In this document: piece after piece, positions 1 to 7,425 of the stretch
How the letters are laid out: each line of letters opens with the position of its first letter
Numbering within the stretch: the first letter of the stretch is position 1
Position numbers and translations under genes: made by a program
The notes under the pieces: generated by a model
The model's input: the letters and a program-made list of their open reading frames with translations, nothing else
Told to the model about the DNA's origin: nothing
The model's database searches: none
Assembly (NCBI RefSeq): GCF_001983175.1
Contig: NZ_MNPW01000010.1
Location: forward strand, 124,001 to 188,000
Direction: 5' to 3'
Source of the DNA: Pseudomonas cedrina subsp. cedrina
GTDB lineage: Bacteria; Pseudomonadota; Gammaproteobacteria; Pseudomonadales; Pseudomonadaceae
Length of the DNA stretch: 64,000 bases

Positions 1-607
1 GTTCAATGCGCGAGAGCAACTGACGGCGCGAGCAGCCAAAGGCCTTGCCGGCGTCCATCAACTCTTGCGGAACATCGCGGATACCCAGGTAGGTCAGGCG
101 GATCGGCGCGGCAATCGCGAACACCACCGTGGAAATCAGCCCGGGCACCACACCCAGCCCGAAGAGGGTCAGGGTAGGGATGAGGTAGACGAAGGTCGGT
201 ACGGTCTGCATCAGGTCGAGCACCGGCCGCATCATGGTGTAGAACATCGGTTTGTGCGCGGCAACAATGCCCAGCGGCACGCCGATGACCACGCAGACCA
301 GGGTGGCGAACAGCACCTGCGCCAGGGTCTCCATGGTTTCCTGCCAGTACCCGAGGTTAAGGATGAGCAGGAAGGAGGCGATGACAAAAACAGTCAGTCC
401 CCATTTACGTTGGATGAAGTGAGCCAGCAGCGCAATCAGACCGATCAATGCCAGCGGATTGAACCAGGTCAGCGCAAACGTCACGCCGTGGATCATCGTT
501 TCCAGTGTCGATGCGATTGCATCGAAGTAGTTGGCACCGTTCTGGGTCAACCATTCGACGAAGGCAGCGATGTACTGGCCTAGTGGGATTTTCTGTTCAG
601 TCAGCAT
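1..607 (-). CDS. choW: Choline ABC transporter permease ChoW (partial, runs off the window start)
   Basis: Integral membrane permease of a quaternary-amine ABC importer. The frame read leftward from the ATG at 605-607 begins MLTEQKIPLGQYIAAFVEWL and stays open for 202 codons to the window edge. Several hydrophobic segments are visible, starting at about residue 55, followed by the typical permease stretch with TVPTFVYLIPTLTLFGLG and the EAA-like loop near the cut end. It lies 69 bp downstream of choX on the same strand, so the two form one operon; choV (ATPase) is expected beyond the window. In Pseudomonas this core transporter is shared by several binding proteins, including CaiX encoded at 8.4-9.3 kb. 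The C-terminal end is not visible. Confidence 0.9.
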   Translation of the reverse strand, partial: MLTEQKIPLGQYIAAFVEWLTQNGANYFDAIASTLETMIHGVTFALTWFNPLALIGLIALLAHFIQRKWGLTVFVIASFLLILNLGYWQETMETLAQVLFATLVCVVIGVPLGIVAAHKPMFYTMMRPVLDLMQTVPTFVYLIPTLTLFGLGVVPGLISTVVFAIAAPIRLTYLGIRDVPQELMDAGKAFGCSRRQLLSRIE

Positions 608-641
608 GGTAGTGAATGTCCACATGCGAAGGGGAATACAT

Positions 642-665
642 CCCGGGGCAGCGCACCGCCCCGGG
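642..665 (-). promoter_or_regulatory. Intercistronic stem-loop between choX and choW
   Basis: A perfect 8-bp GC-only stem (CCCGGGGC paired with GCCCCGGG) encloses an 8-nt loop in the 69-bp gap between the binding-protein gene and the permease gene. No T-run follows on the minus strand, so it is more likely an mRNA-stabilising or attenuating hairpin than a true terminator. Such elements commonly let the binding protein be made in excess over the permease. Confidence 0.6.
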
Positions 666-676
666 GTCAGCGGGGT

Positions 677-1624
677 TTACTTGGCGAGGTAAGCCTTGAC
701 GGCTTCCAGGCCTGGTTTGCCATCGACGGTGGTGACACCGGCGAGCCAGGTGTCGAGCACTTGCGGGTTCTTCTTCAGCCACGCCTTGGCGGCGGCGTCG
801 GGTTTCATCTTGTCGTCCAGCACATTACCCATCAGGGTGCTTTCCATGTTCAGGGTGAACGACAGGTTCTTCAGCAGTTGGCCAACGTTGCTGCATTCCT
901 GGGTATAGCCCTTGCGGGTGTTGGTGTAGATGGTGGCCTGGCCGTAGTTGGGGCCGAACGAATCGTCACCCCCGGTCAGGTATTTCATCTTGAAGCGGGT
1001 GTTCATCGGGTGCGGTTCCCAGCCGAGGAACACGATGGCCTGGTCGCGCTTGGTGGCGCGCTCGACCTGGGAAAGCATGCCGGCTTCGCTGGACTCGACC
1101 ACTTTGAAACCAGCGGTCTTGAGGCCGAAGGCGTCTTTGTCGATCAGCGTCTGGATGGTGCGGTTGCCATCGTTGCCCGGTTCGATGCCGTAGATCTTGC
1201 CGCCCAGCTCATCCTTGAATTTGGCGATGTCGGCGAAGTCCTTCAAGCCTTTGTCGTACAGCGCCTGCGGGACCGCCAGGGTGTATTTGGCGTTCTCCAG
1301 GTTGGCGCGCACGGTTTCCACGGTGCCGGCATCACGGTACTGCTTGATGTCGTTTTCCATGGTCGGCATCCAGTTGCCGAGGAAGACGTCCATGTTCTTG
1401 CCGTCGGCCAGCGACTTGTAGGTCACCGGTACCGAAATCATCGTGGTGCGCGGCTTGTAGCCCAGGCCCTTGAGGACTTCGCTGGTGGTCGCGGTAGTGA
1501 CGGTGATGTCGGTCCAGCCGACATCGGAGAAGTTGACGGTCTTGCACTGTTCCGGTTCTGCGGCGTGCGCCATGACTGGCAGACTCAGCATGGCGGCCAA
1601 CAACAACGAGGGTGAACCTTTCAT
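677..1624 (-). CDS. choX: Choline-binding periplasmic protein ChoX
   Basis: Periplasmic substrate-binding protein (OpuAC/ProX-type) of the choline ABC importer, 315 residues. The frame is open further upstream, but the ATG at 1624 is preceded by AGGAG and begins a clear signal peptide, MKGSPSLLLAAMLSLPVMAHA. The mature part shows the GWTDI, FLGNWMPTM and GIEPGNDGNRTIQ blocks and the FLGWEPHPMN segment typical of choline/betaine binders; the Trp-rich blocks would form the aromatic cage for the trimethylammonium group. It is a paralogue of the CaiX gene in this window. It is transcribed with choW and divergently from sdaB. GbdR control is likely from family knowledge and from the repeat at 1774-1806. 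Confidence 0.9.
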   Translation of the reverse strand: MKGSPSLLLAAMLSLPVMAHAAEPEQCKTVNFSDVGWTDITVTTATTSEVLKGLGYKPRTTMISVPVTYKSLADGKNMDVFLGNWMPTMENDIKQYRDAGTVETVRANLENAKYTLAVPQALYDKGLKDFADIAKFKDELGGKIYGIEPGNDGNRTIQTLIDKDAFGLKTAGFKVVESSEAGMLSQVERATKRDQAIVFLGWEPHPMNTRFKMKYLTGGDDSFGPNYGQATIYTNTRKGYTQECSNVGQLLKNLSFTLNMESTLMGNVLDDKMKPDAAAKAWLKKNPQVLDTWLAGVTTVDGKPGLEAVKAYLAK

Positions 1625-1773
1625 CGGGGTAGACTCCTGTGTTTTTTCTGGCGGCCTTCGCCGCGCTTTATAAGGGTTGCGGTTGGAGCGTGCGAGGAAG
1701 CGAATGGCACGGTGCCTTGCAAACGAGTCGAGACTGATCATGTACCAGTGAAAATCTGACGCCTACAGGGGGC

Positions 1774-1806
1774 GTCGTATCCAGTACAGGGATGGTCGTA
1801 TCCAGT
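1774..1806 (-). promoter_or_regulatory. Direct repeat with 21-bp period upstream of choX (candidate GbdR site)
   Basis: The 12-mer GTCGTATCCAGT occurs at 1774-1785 and again at 1795-1806, exactly 21 bp (two helical turns) apart, 150-182 bp upstream of the choX start. Two same-face direct half-sites are typical of AraC-family activators, and gbdR is 2.2 kb away. Assignment to GbdR is inference. Confidence 0.55.
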
Positions 1807-1845
1807 GTCGGTGACGTCGCTTACAGATTTTTCCTCAGGCAAAAC

Positions 1846-1944
1846 GTAGGAGCGAGCTTGCTCGCGAAGGTCGTCAACGATAACGCAGCGCTGTCAGGAG
1901 GTCCGCGTTGCCGATACGCTTTTCGCGAGCAAGCTCGCTCCTAC
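1846..1944. repeat. REP pair, GTAGGAGCGAGC family
   Basis: Inverted pair: GTAGGAGCGAGCTTGCTCGC at the left end and its reverse complement at the right end, about 50 bp apart. Each arm is itself a small palindrome. It lies in the divergent choX/sdaB region. The same family recurs at 3499, 5110 and 21498. Confidence 0.9.
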
Positions 1945-2107
1945 AGTGACCAAGCCGTTCTCGCACGCAAGCGACGCTCGTGAGCATGGTTGCGTCGGTG
2001 TGAGACGCCGTGACGGCGGGGAAAAGCCGGATGATGCCGCCATCTGGGCGATCTGAGCGTAGCACCTCGTTCAAGCCTGGCCGTGCTTATCGAGGAGTTC
2101 TACCGCA

Positions 2108-3484
2108 ATGGCTATCAGCGTTTTCGACCTGTTCAAGATCGGCATCGGGCCTTCGAGTTCTCACACCGTCGGCCCCATGCGCGCCGCGGCGTTGTTCGTT
2201 CAAGCATTGCGTGAACGCGAACTGTTGGAACAGGTTCGGCGCGTCGAAGTTCAGCTGTACGGCTCTTTGTCGGCCACCGGCATCGGCCACGGCAGCGACA
2301 CCGCCACCGTCATGGGCCTGATGGGCGAGTGGCCGGACGCGATTGACCCGTCGCAGATCGGCGTGCGCATCCACACCCTGCGTGAGACCGATACCTTGCT
2401 GCTGGACGGGCGTTTGCCGGTGCCTTTCGTCTGGGCCCGGGACATGCGCCTGCTCGACGAAAACCTGCCGTTCCATCCAAACGCCATGACCCTGGTGGTG
2501 TGGGGTGATGAGGGCGAGTTGCACCGCGACACCTACTATTCGGTGGGTGGTGGTTTTGTGGTGGACGAAGCCCAGGCCCGGAGCGGCGTGGCGGATATGG
2601 ACCGCACCGAGTTGCCTTACGATTTTTCCAGCGCGGTGGAATTGTTACAGCTGTGCAAGACCCACAACCTGCGTGTGGCCGAGTTGATGCTGGCCAACGA
2701 AAAGGTCTGGCGCTCCGAGGAAGACATCCGCAGCGGGCTGATGAAGCTCTGGCGCGCCATGCAGGCGTGTGTCGAGCAGGGCCTCAAGCACGAAGGCATC
2801 CTGCCAGGCGGCCTGAATGTGCGCCGTCGCGCGGCCAAGTTGCACCGCAGCCTGCAGGAACTGGGCAAGCCGAATGTGATCGGCTCGACCTTGAGCGCCA
2901 TGGAGTGGGTGAACCTCTTCGCCCTGGCGGTCAACGAAGAGAACGCCGCCGGCGGACGCATGGTCACCGCTCCCACCAATGGCGCGGCGGGGATTATTCC
3001 GGCGGTGTTGCACTACTTCATGAAATTCAGCGAGGACGTTACCGAGGCCAACGTGGTCGACTACCTGCTCAGTGCGGCGGCGGTGGGGATTCTGTGCAAG
3101 AAGAACGCGTCGATCTCCGGTGCCGAAGTCGGTTGCCAGGGCGAGGTGGGTTCCGCGTGCGCCATGGCGGCGGCCGGACTGGCCGAAATCCTCGGTGCCA
3201 CGCCAGAGCAACTGTGCAACGCCGCCGAGATCGGCCTGGAGCACAACCTCGGCCTGACCTGCGACCCGGTCGGCGGGCTGGTGCAGGTGCCGTGCATCGA
3301 GCGCAATGCGATTGCGGCGGTGAAGGCGATCAATGCCGCCCAGATGGCCTTGCGGGGTGACGGCCAGCACTTTATCTCGCTGGACCGGGTGATCCGCACC
3401 ATGCGCGATACCGGCGCGGATATGCATGACAAGTACAAAGAGACGTCGCGAGGTGGGTTGGCTGTCAGCGCGGTAGAGTGCTGA
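2108..3484 (+). CDS. sdaB: L-serine ammonia-lyase (serine dehydratase), single-chain iron-sulfur type
   Basis: Deaminates L-serine to pyruvate and ammonia in the cytoplasm; 458 residues, the usual length of the single-chain type in which the beta and alpha domains are fused. The N-terminus FKIGIGPSSSHTVGPM is the signature of the beta domain. The C-terminal part carries conserved Cys in GCQGEVGSACAMAA and LTCDPVGGLVQVPC, which ligate the oxygen-sensitive 4Fe-4S cluster. A GAGGAG-like site precedes the ATG. Within this locus it is the last step of betaine to glycine to serine to pyruvate. Its place between choX and gbdR matches the GbdR-controlled serine dehydratase gene of other pseudomonads. 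Confidence 0.93.
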   Translation: MAISVFDLFKIGIGPSSSHTVGPMRAAALFVQALRERELLEQVRRVEVQLYGSLSATGIGHGSDTATVMGLMGEWPDAIDPSQIGVRIHTLRETDTLLLDGRLPVPFVWARDMRLLDENLPFHPNAMTLVVWGDEGELHRDTYYSVGGGFVVDEAQARSGVADMDRTELPYDFSSAVELLQLCKTHNLRVAELMLANEKVWRSEEDIRSGLMKLWRAMQACVEQGLKHEGILPGGLNVRRRAAKLHRSLQELGKPNVIGSTLSAMEWVNLFALAVNEENAAGGRMVTAPTNGAAGIIPAVLHYFMKFSEDVTEANVVDYLLSAAAVGILCKKNASISGAEVGCQGEVGSACAMAAAGLAEILGATPEQLCNAAEIGLEHNLGLTCDPVGGLVQVPCIERNAIAAVKAINAAQMALRGDGQHFISLDRVIRTMRDTGADMHDKYKETSRGGLAVSAVEC

Positions 3485-3498
3485 CCTGATCCCTCTCT

Positions 3499-3597
3499 GT
3501 AGGAGCGAGCTTGCTCGCGAAGAACCCGAGAGCGCCGCGTTCATCCAGAATGCCAGCGTCATCGTTAACGACCTTCGCGAGCAAGCTCGCTCCTACA
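3499..3597. repeat. REP pair, GTAGGAGCGAGC family
   Basis: TGTAGGAGCGAGCTTGCTCG at the left end and its reverse complement at the right end, about 53 bp apart, directly after the sdaB stop codon. Confidence 0.9.
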
Positions 3598-3877
3598 TTG
3601 AACATCTCCCGCCCAGCACGCCACCTTTTAGCGCGTCGCAAATAGATAAGTAGGTTGCGAACGATTACCCGCCTGACCTCCCGTCCCCCGCGCCTGCGGT
3701 GACAGACTTTTCCCACACCCTCAAAGCCCCTTCCCACAAGTGCTACCGATCTGCTCACACCTCTCGGGCAGGCCCGTTCCTACGGACAATTCCGGCCATA
3801 TCCCTACCTCCGGCACGGGCTTGTTTAGACGCGTCATGAGGTCGTTTTTAGGATTTATTGGATGGCCATTCAAATTC

Positions 3878-3893
3878 AGGCACGGCATTTGCT
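3878..3893 (+). promoter_or_regulatory. Sigma-54 (RpoN) promoter of gbdR
   Basis: The sequence AGGCACGGCATTTGCT matches the -24/-12 consensus TGGCACG-N4-TTGCW at every fixed position but the first, with the required 10 bases between GG and GC. It lies about 97 bp upstream of the gbdR start. An RpoN promoter implies an enhancer-binding activator such as NtrC or CbrB; that part is inference. Confidence 0.7.
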
Positions 3894-3908
3894 CTATCAA
3901 TTCAAAGC

Positions 3909-3958
3909 CTCTCGCCTTGCTGTAGCGAGAGCGCAATAACAAGAGCCTCGCCTGAGGC
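3909..3958 (+). promoter_or_regulatory. gbdR leader: two hairpins flanking a Crc/Hfq-type A-rich motif
   Basis: Downstream of the sigma-54 promoter, CTCTCGC/GCGAGAG (3909-3931) and GCCTC/GAGGC (3945-3958) can form hairpins. Between them lies AATAACAA (3935-3942), which fits the AANAANAA motif bound by Hfq with Crc in pseudomonad catabolite repression. It is farther from the start codon (48 nt) than typical sites. Confidence 0.4.
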
Positions 3959-3989
3959 CATCACCCGCTTTGTGTGAGGAGATACTGCG

Positions 3990-5093
3990 ATGACGTCGTC
4001 CAACGCCGGGGCCCAACCCCAGAACCGTGCGCCTCAATCCATCGGCTTTTTGCTGCTGGACAATTTCACGCTGATTTCCCTGGCGTCGGCAGTCGAACCG
4101 CTGCGCATGGCCAACCAGCTTTCCGGCCGCGAGCTGTATCGTTGGACGACCCTAAGCGTCGACGGCAACCAGGTGTGGGCCAGCGACGGCCTGCAAATCA
4201 CCCCCGATGCGGCCATGCAAAAAGCCCCGGCCCTGGACACGGTGATCGTGTGCGGCGGCGTCGGTATTCAGCGTACCGTGACTCGCGAGCATGTGTCGTG
4301 GCTGCAAAGCCAGGCGCGCCAGTCCCGTCGCCTGGGTGCGGTGTGCACCGGCAGTTGGGCCCTGGCCTGCGCCGGTCTGCTCGATGGCTTTGATTGCAGC
4401 GTGCACTGGGAATGCCTGGCCTCGATGCAGGAAGCCTTCCCCCGCGTGGCCATGAGCACACGCCTGTTCACCCTCGACCGCAACCGCTTCACCAGCTCCG
4501 GCGGCACCGCCCCGCTGGACATGATGCTGCACTTGATCAGCCGCGATCACGGCCGTGAACTGTCGGCCGCTATCTCCGAAATGTTTGTGTACGAACGTAT
4601 CCGCAACGAACAGGACCACCAGCGTGTGCCGCTCAAGCATATGCTGGGCACCAACCAGCCGAAGCTGCAGGAAATCGTCGCGCTGATGGAAGCCAACCTG
4701 GAAGAGCCGATCGACCTGGATGAGCTGGCGGTGTATGTCGCCGTGTCCCGCCGCCAGTTGGAGCGCTTGTTCCAGAAATACCTGCACTGCTCGCCGTCGC
4801 GCTACTACCTCAAGCTGCGCCTGATCCGCGCACGGCAGTTGCTCAAGCAAACGCCAATGTCGATCATCGAGGTGGCGTCGGTGTGTGGCTTCGTGTCCAC
4901 CCCGCACTTCTCCAAGTGCTACCGCGAATACTTCGGCATTCCGCCACGGGATGAGCGTGTTGGCTCCAATACCACGCAGCAGGTGGCAATGATGCCGATT
5001 CCGCAGGCGCTGGTGTTGTCACCGTTGTCGGGGCCGATGTCGGCGTTGAGCCAGGCGCGCAATGAGTCGACTTTTGCCAGCGTAAGGCTCTAA
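3990..5093 (+). CDS. gbdR: AraC-family activator of betaine/dimethylglycine catabolism, GbdR
   Basis: Transcription activator, 367 residues. The N-terminal ~190 residues are a DJ-1/PfpI (class I glutamine amidotransferase-like) sensor domain starting IGFLLLDNFTLISLASAVEP; the C-terminal ~100 residues form a double helix-turn-helix AraC domain (ELAVYVAVSRRQLERLF and IIEVASVCGFVSTPHFSKCY). In pseudomonads GbdR senses glycine betaine and dimethylglycine and switches on gbcAB, dgcAB, choXWV, sdaB and related genes, most of which lie in this window. A GAGGAG site precedes the ATG. It is paralogous to CdhR at 9.5-10.5 kb. Transcription is probably RpoN-dependent (promoter at 3878). Confidence 0.93.
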   Translation: MTSSNAGAQPQNRAPQSIGFLLLDNFTLISLASAVEPLRMANQLSGRELYRWTTLSVDGNQVWASDGLQITPDAAMQKAPALDTVIVCGGVGIQRTVTREHVSWLQSQARQSRRLGAVCTGSWALACAGLLDGFDCSVHWECLASMQEAFPRVAMSTRLFTLDRNRFTSSGGTAPLDMMLHLISRDHGRELSAAISEMFVYERIRNEQDHQRVPLKHMLGTNQPKLQEIVALMEANLEEPIDLDELAVYVAVSRRQLERLFQKYLHCSPSRYYLKLRLIRARQLLKQTPMSIIEVASVCGFVSTPHFSKCYREYFGIPPRDERVGSNTTQQVAMMPIPQALVLSPLSGPMSALSQARNESTFASVRL

Positions 5094-5109
5094 ATCCGAC
5101 GCAGCTCAC

Positions 5110-5209
5110 TGTAGGAGCGAGCTTGCTCGCGAAAAACTCAAGACCACTGGGGGTGTCAGAGGCCCCGCGTTATCGTTGACGATTTTCGCGAGCAAGCTCG
5201 CTCCTACAG
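5110..5209. repeat. REP pair, GTAGGAGCGAGC family
   Basis: Inverted pair of TGTAGGAGCGAGCTTGCTCG, about 54 bp between arms, between the convergent ends of gbdR and the small gene at 5222. Confidence 0.9.
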
Positions 5210-5221
5210 GAATGGTGTTTG

Positions 5222-5485
5222 TCAGGCGCCGGAGTTCTGCTTGAACTGCATCAAAGCCGGCAACAACTGCTTATCGATCGCCTGCCGCACCGCCGGCAAA
5301 ATAGTCGCGCTGCCGGTGTACATCTGCTCAACCATGCCCTTGAGCGCCTTGGCCCGCGCCGCGCTCAAGCCGCGCACTGCACACTCGCAAGCCTGTTCGG
5401 CGGTGGCACCGCTGGACACCTCGAAACCCAGTGAGCGCAACTGGCTAAGCAGGTCGTCCTGGTCAATCAAATCCGCGTGCATCAT
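5222..5485 (-). CDS. Small conserved-looking hypothetical protein (87 aa)
   Basis: Function not recognised. The open frame continues upstream, but the ATG at 5485 (MMHADLIDQDDLLSQLRSLG) is the better start, with AGGA about 10 nt upstream. The protein is soluble and helical, with a Cys pair in EQACECAVRGL and a basic, Lys/Arg-rich middle; no signal peptide or membrane segment is seen. It lies at the 3' end of the minus-strand carnitine gene block, but a 226-bp gap with a plus-strand terminator separates it from cdhB, so co-transcription is doubtful. Confidence 0.6.
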   Translation of the reverse strand: MMHADLIDQDDLLSQLRSLGFEVSSGATAEQACECAVRGLSAARAKALKGMVEQMYTGSATILPAVRQAIDKQLLPALMQFKQNSGA

Positions 5486-5699
5486 GACGTTTAATCCTGG
5501 TGAGTGGAGCGGGGTTTGACCTTGATTCTGGTAGCCGCTCAAACAGTCGGCAAGGGCAGAATGCGCCCATGCCTCGGATGGCTATGAACGTGTCGTTTTC
5601 GAGCCATTTGCCCGCTGCGGTAACCGGCACACTGAACCCAGGCACACAGCTTGACGGTTTGGTCACCCTCGAGATGTACCGCTCACACAAGGCACTTGC

Positions 5700-5731
5700 G
5701 CCCCGATCCAGTCACGGCTGGTCGGGGCTTT
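5700..5731 (+). terminator. Rho-independent terminator (plus-strand T-tail)
   Basis: CCCCGATCCAG and CTGGTCGGGG form a stem with one bulged base, followed by CTTTTTT on the plus strand. The stem overlaps the stop codon of the minus-strand cdhB. No convincing plus-strand gene lies directly upstream, so what it terminates is unclear. Confidence 0.6.
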
Positions 5732-6206
5732 TTTGTTGGCCGGGCAAACCGATGACGCGGCCGAGGAGGGCGGGCCTGGGCAGTTCGCCTTGTGCCGCGA
5801 TGAGGGTCGAGAGCCGCGCCTGCGTAGCCTCGCTGAACGGCGTAGAACGCGGCCCGGCGAGGTCGACGTGCAGCAACATCTGTTCGTTGCCGGCCAACGC
5901 CTTTTCATCACCGACTAAATGCAGGCTGTGATAAAGATGCAGGCGCTTGGAATCAAAGGCGATCAGTTGGGTGTGCACCTCGACGTCGGCACCGAGCTTC
6001 ACTTCGTGCAGGTAGTTCAGGTGCAGTTCCAGGGTGAACAGTGAATGGCCGCTGGCTTCGCGGTTTTCGCTGTCCAGGCCAAGCCTGTCCATCAGCGCAT
6101 CGGTGGCGTAGCTGAAGATCAACAGGTAGAACGCATCGCGCAGATGGCCGTTGTAGTCGACCCAGTCGGGTTGGATCTTGGTGGTGTAGGTGGTGAGTGC
6201 GGGCAT
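5712..6206 (-). CDS. cdhB: Hotdog-fold thioesterase, betainyl-CoA thioesterase CdhB
   Basis: 164-residue 4HBT/hotdog thioesterase. The motif QPDWVDYNGHLRDAFYLLIF matches the family's D-x-N-x-H active-site helix. In Pseudomonas carnitine degradation, the cleavage enzyme CdhC yields betainyl-CoA, and this enzyme releases glycine betaine from it, feeding gbcAB. It is the last gene of the minus-strand carnitine block, 106 bp after cdhA with a REP pair between. Substrate is assigned from gene order and family knowledge; the fold is clear from the sequence. Confidence 0.82.
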   Translation of the reverse strand: MPALTTYTTKIQPDWVDYNGHLRDAFYLLIFSYATDALMDRLGLDSENREASGHSLFTLELHLNYLHEVKLGADVEVHTQLIAFDSKRLHLYHSLHLVGDEKALAGNEQMLLHVDLAGPRSTPFSEATQARLSTLIAAQGELPRPALLGRVIGLPGQQKSPDQP

Positions 6207-6236
6207 GGCCGGGATTCCAGATCAGTGCGCGGTCAA

Positions 6237-6310
6237 CTGTGGGAGCTGGCTTGCCTGCGATGGCGATGCAAGATTCACCACCGCTATCGCAGGCAAGCCA
6301 GCTCCCACAG
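6237..6310. repeat. REP pair, TGTGGGAGCTGGC family
   Basis: CTGTGGGAGCTGGCTTGCCT and its reverse complement, about 22 bp between arms, in the gap between cdhA and cdhB. Confidence 0.9.
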
Positions 6311-6312
6311 GG

Positions 6313-7278
6313 TTATTCAGCGAAGCTCATACCGTGTTTGGCTTTAGTCACCTTCACAGCCTCAAGCACCGCCAGCAGGCAATCATCACGATAGCGCTCC
6401 AGCGCCGAAATGCTGTGCTTGCCCAACTGCTCGCTGGTGCCCTCCACCACATCATCAATCAACTTGTCGGTCAGCTCCGGCGCCGGCAAATACGTCCACG
6501 GCAGCTGTAGCGCCGGGCCGAACTGGGCCATGAAATGTCGCATCCCGGCATCGCCCCCTGCCAGGGTGTAGGTCAGGAAGGTGCCCATGAACGACCAACG
6601 CAGGCCTGCGCCAAAGCGGATCGCGTCATCGATCTCCCCGGTGGTCGCCACGCCATCGTTGACCAAGTGCAAGGCCTCGCGCCACAGCGCTTCCAACAAG
6701 CGGTCGGCGATAAAACCGGGGACTTCCTTGCGCACATGCAGCGGGCGCATGCCCAGGGATTGATACACCTTGATCGCCGCCTGGATCGCCTCCGGCGCGG
6801 TGTGTTGGCCGCCGACGACTTCCACCAGCGGCAAAAGGTAAACCGGGTTGAATGGGTGACCGACCACGCAGCGTTCCGGGTGGGTCGAGCCCTCATAGAA
6901 CTCGCTCGGCAACAGGCCCGAGGTACTCGAGCCAATCAGCGCATTGGGCTTGGCCGCGGCGCTGATCTTGCCGTGCAGTTGCAGTTTCAGCTCCAGGCGT
7001 TCCGGGGCGCTTTCCTGGATGAAGTCGGCGTCTTTCACACACTCCTCAATGGTTGCGACAAAGCGCAAGCGGTCCTGTGAGGCACCCGTTGCAAGGCCTT
7101 GTTTCTCCAGGGCGCCCCAGGCATTGGCGACGCGTTTGCGCAATGCGGCTTCGGCCCCGGGCGCCGGGTCCCAGGCGACCACATCCAGGCCATGGGCCAG
7201 TGCGCGGGACACCCAGCCGCTGCCGATGACACCGCTGCCGAGGGCGGCGAAGGTTTTGATTTCGGTGATAAAGCTCAT
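6313..7278 (-). CDS. cdhA: L-carnitine 3-dehydrogenase CdhA
   Basis: NAD-dependent dehydrogenase of the 3-hydroxyacyl-CoA dehydrogenase superfamily, 321 residues, oxidising L-carnitine to 3-dehydrocarnitine. The N-terminal Rossmann fold starts FAALGSGVIGSGWVSRAL (GxGxxG); the inter-domain segment HPFNPVYLLPLVEVV with the catalytic His is at about residue 140, followed by the helical C-terminal domain with FIADRLLEALWREALHLV. Length agrees with characterised carnitine dehydrogenases. It sits between cdhC and cdhB and opposite the carnitine regulator gene cdhR, which supports carnitine over other 3-hydroxy acids. Confidence 0.9.
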   Translation of the reverse strand: MSFITEIKTFAALGSGVIGSGWVSRALAHGLDVVAWDPAPGAEAALRKRVANAWGALEKQGLATGASQDRLRFVATIEECVKDADFIQESAPERLELKLQLHGKISAAAKPNALIGSSTSGLLPSEFYEGSTHPERCVVGHPFNPVYLLPLVEVVGGQHTAPEAIQAAIKVYQSLGMRPLHVRKEVPGFIADRLLEALWREALHLVNDGVATTGEIDDAIRFGAGLRWSFMGTFLTYTLAGGDAGMRHFMAQFGPALQLPWTYLPAPELTDKLIDDVVEGTSEQLGKHSISALERYRDDCLLAVLEAVKVTKAKHGMSFAE

Positions 7279-7309
7279 TGGCGACGTTCCTGAATAATGT
7301 GATGAACCC

Positions 7310-7401
7310 CTGTGGGAGCGGGCTTGCTCGCGAATGCGGTGTGTCAGTTAGTGCATTCGGTGACTGGCACACCGCATTCGCGAGCAAGCCCGCTCCCACA
7401 G
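7310..7401. repeat. REP pair, TGTGGGAGCGGGC family
   Basis: CTGTGGGAGCGGGCTTGCTC and its reverse complement, in the cdhC-cdhA gap. The central part contains a second inverted repeat (TGCGGTGTG.CAG against CTG.CACACCGCA). Confidence 0.9.
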
Positions 7402-7425
7402 TTTTGATCCGGTTTCGGCAGTGGA

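Larger units (their letters stand above)
3485..3989. other. Intergenic region sdaB-gbdR
   Basis: About 500 bases without a gene. It holds a REP pair (3499-3597), roughly 280 bases with no recognisable feature, a sigma-54 type promoter (3878-3893) and a structured 5' leader of gbdR (3909-3958). Confidence 0.7.

Noticed and set aside
5500..5931. Plus-strand frame of 143 codons across the cdhB gene end
   Set aside because: It reads through the terminator stem and the antisense of cdhB; only the first ~60 codons lie outside a known gene, and nothing recognisable is encoded.
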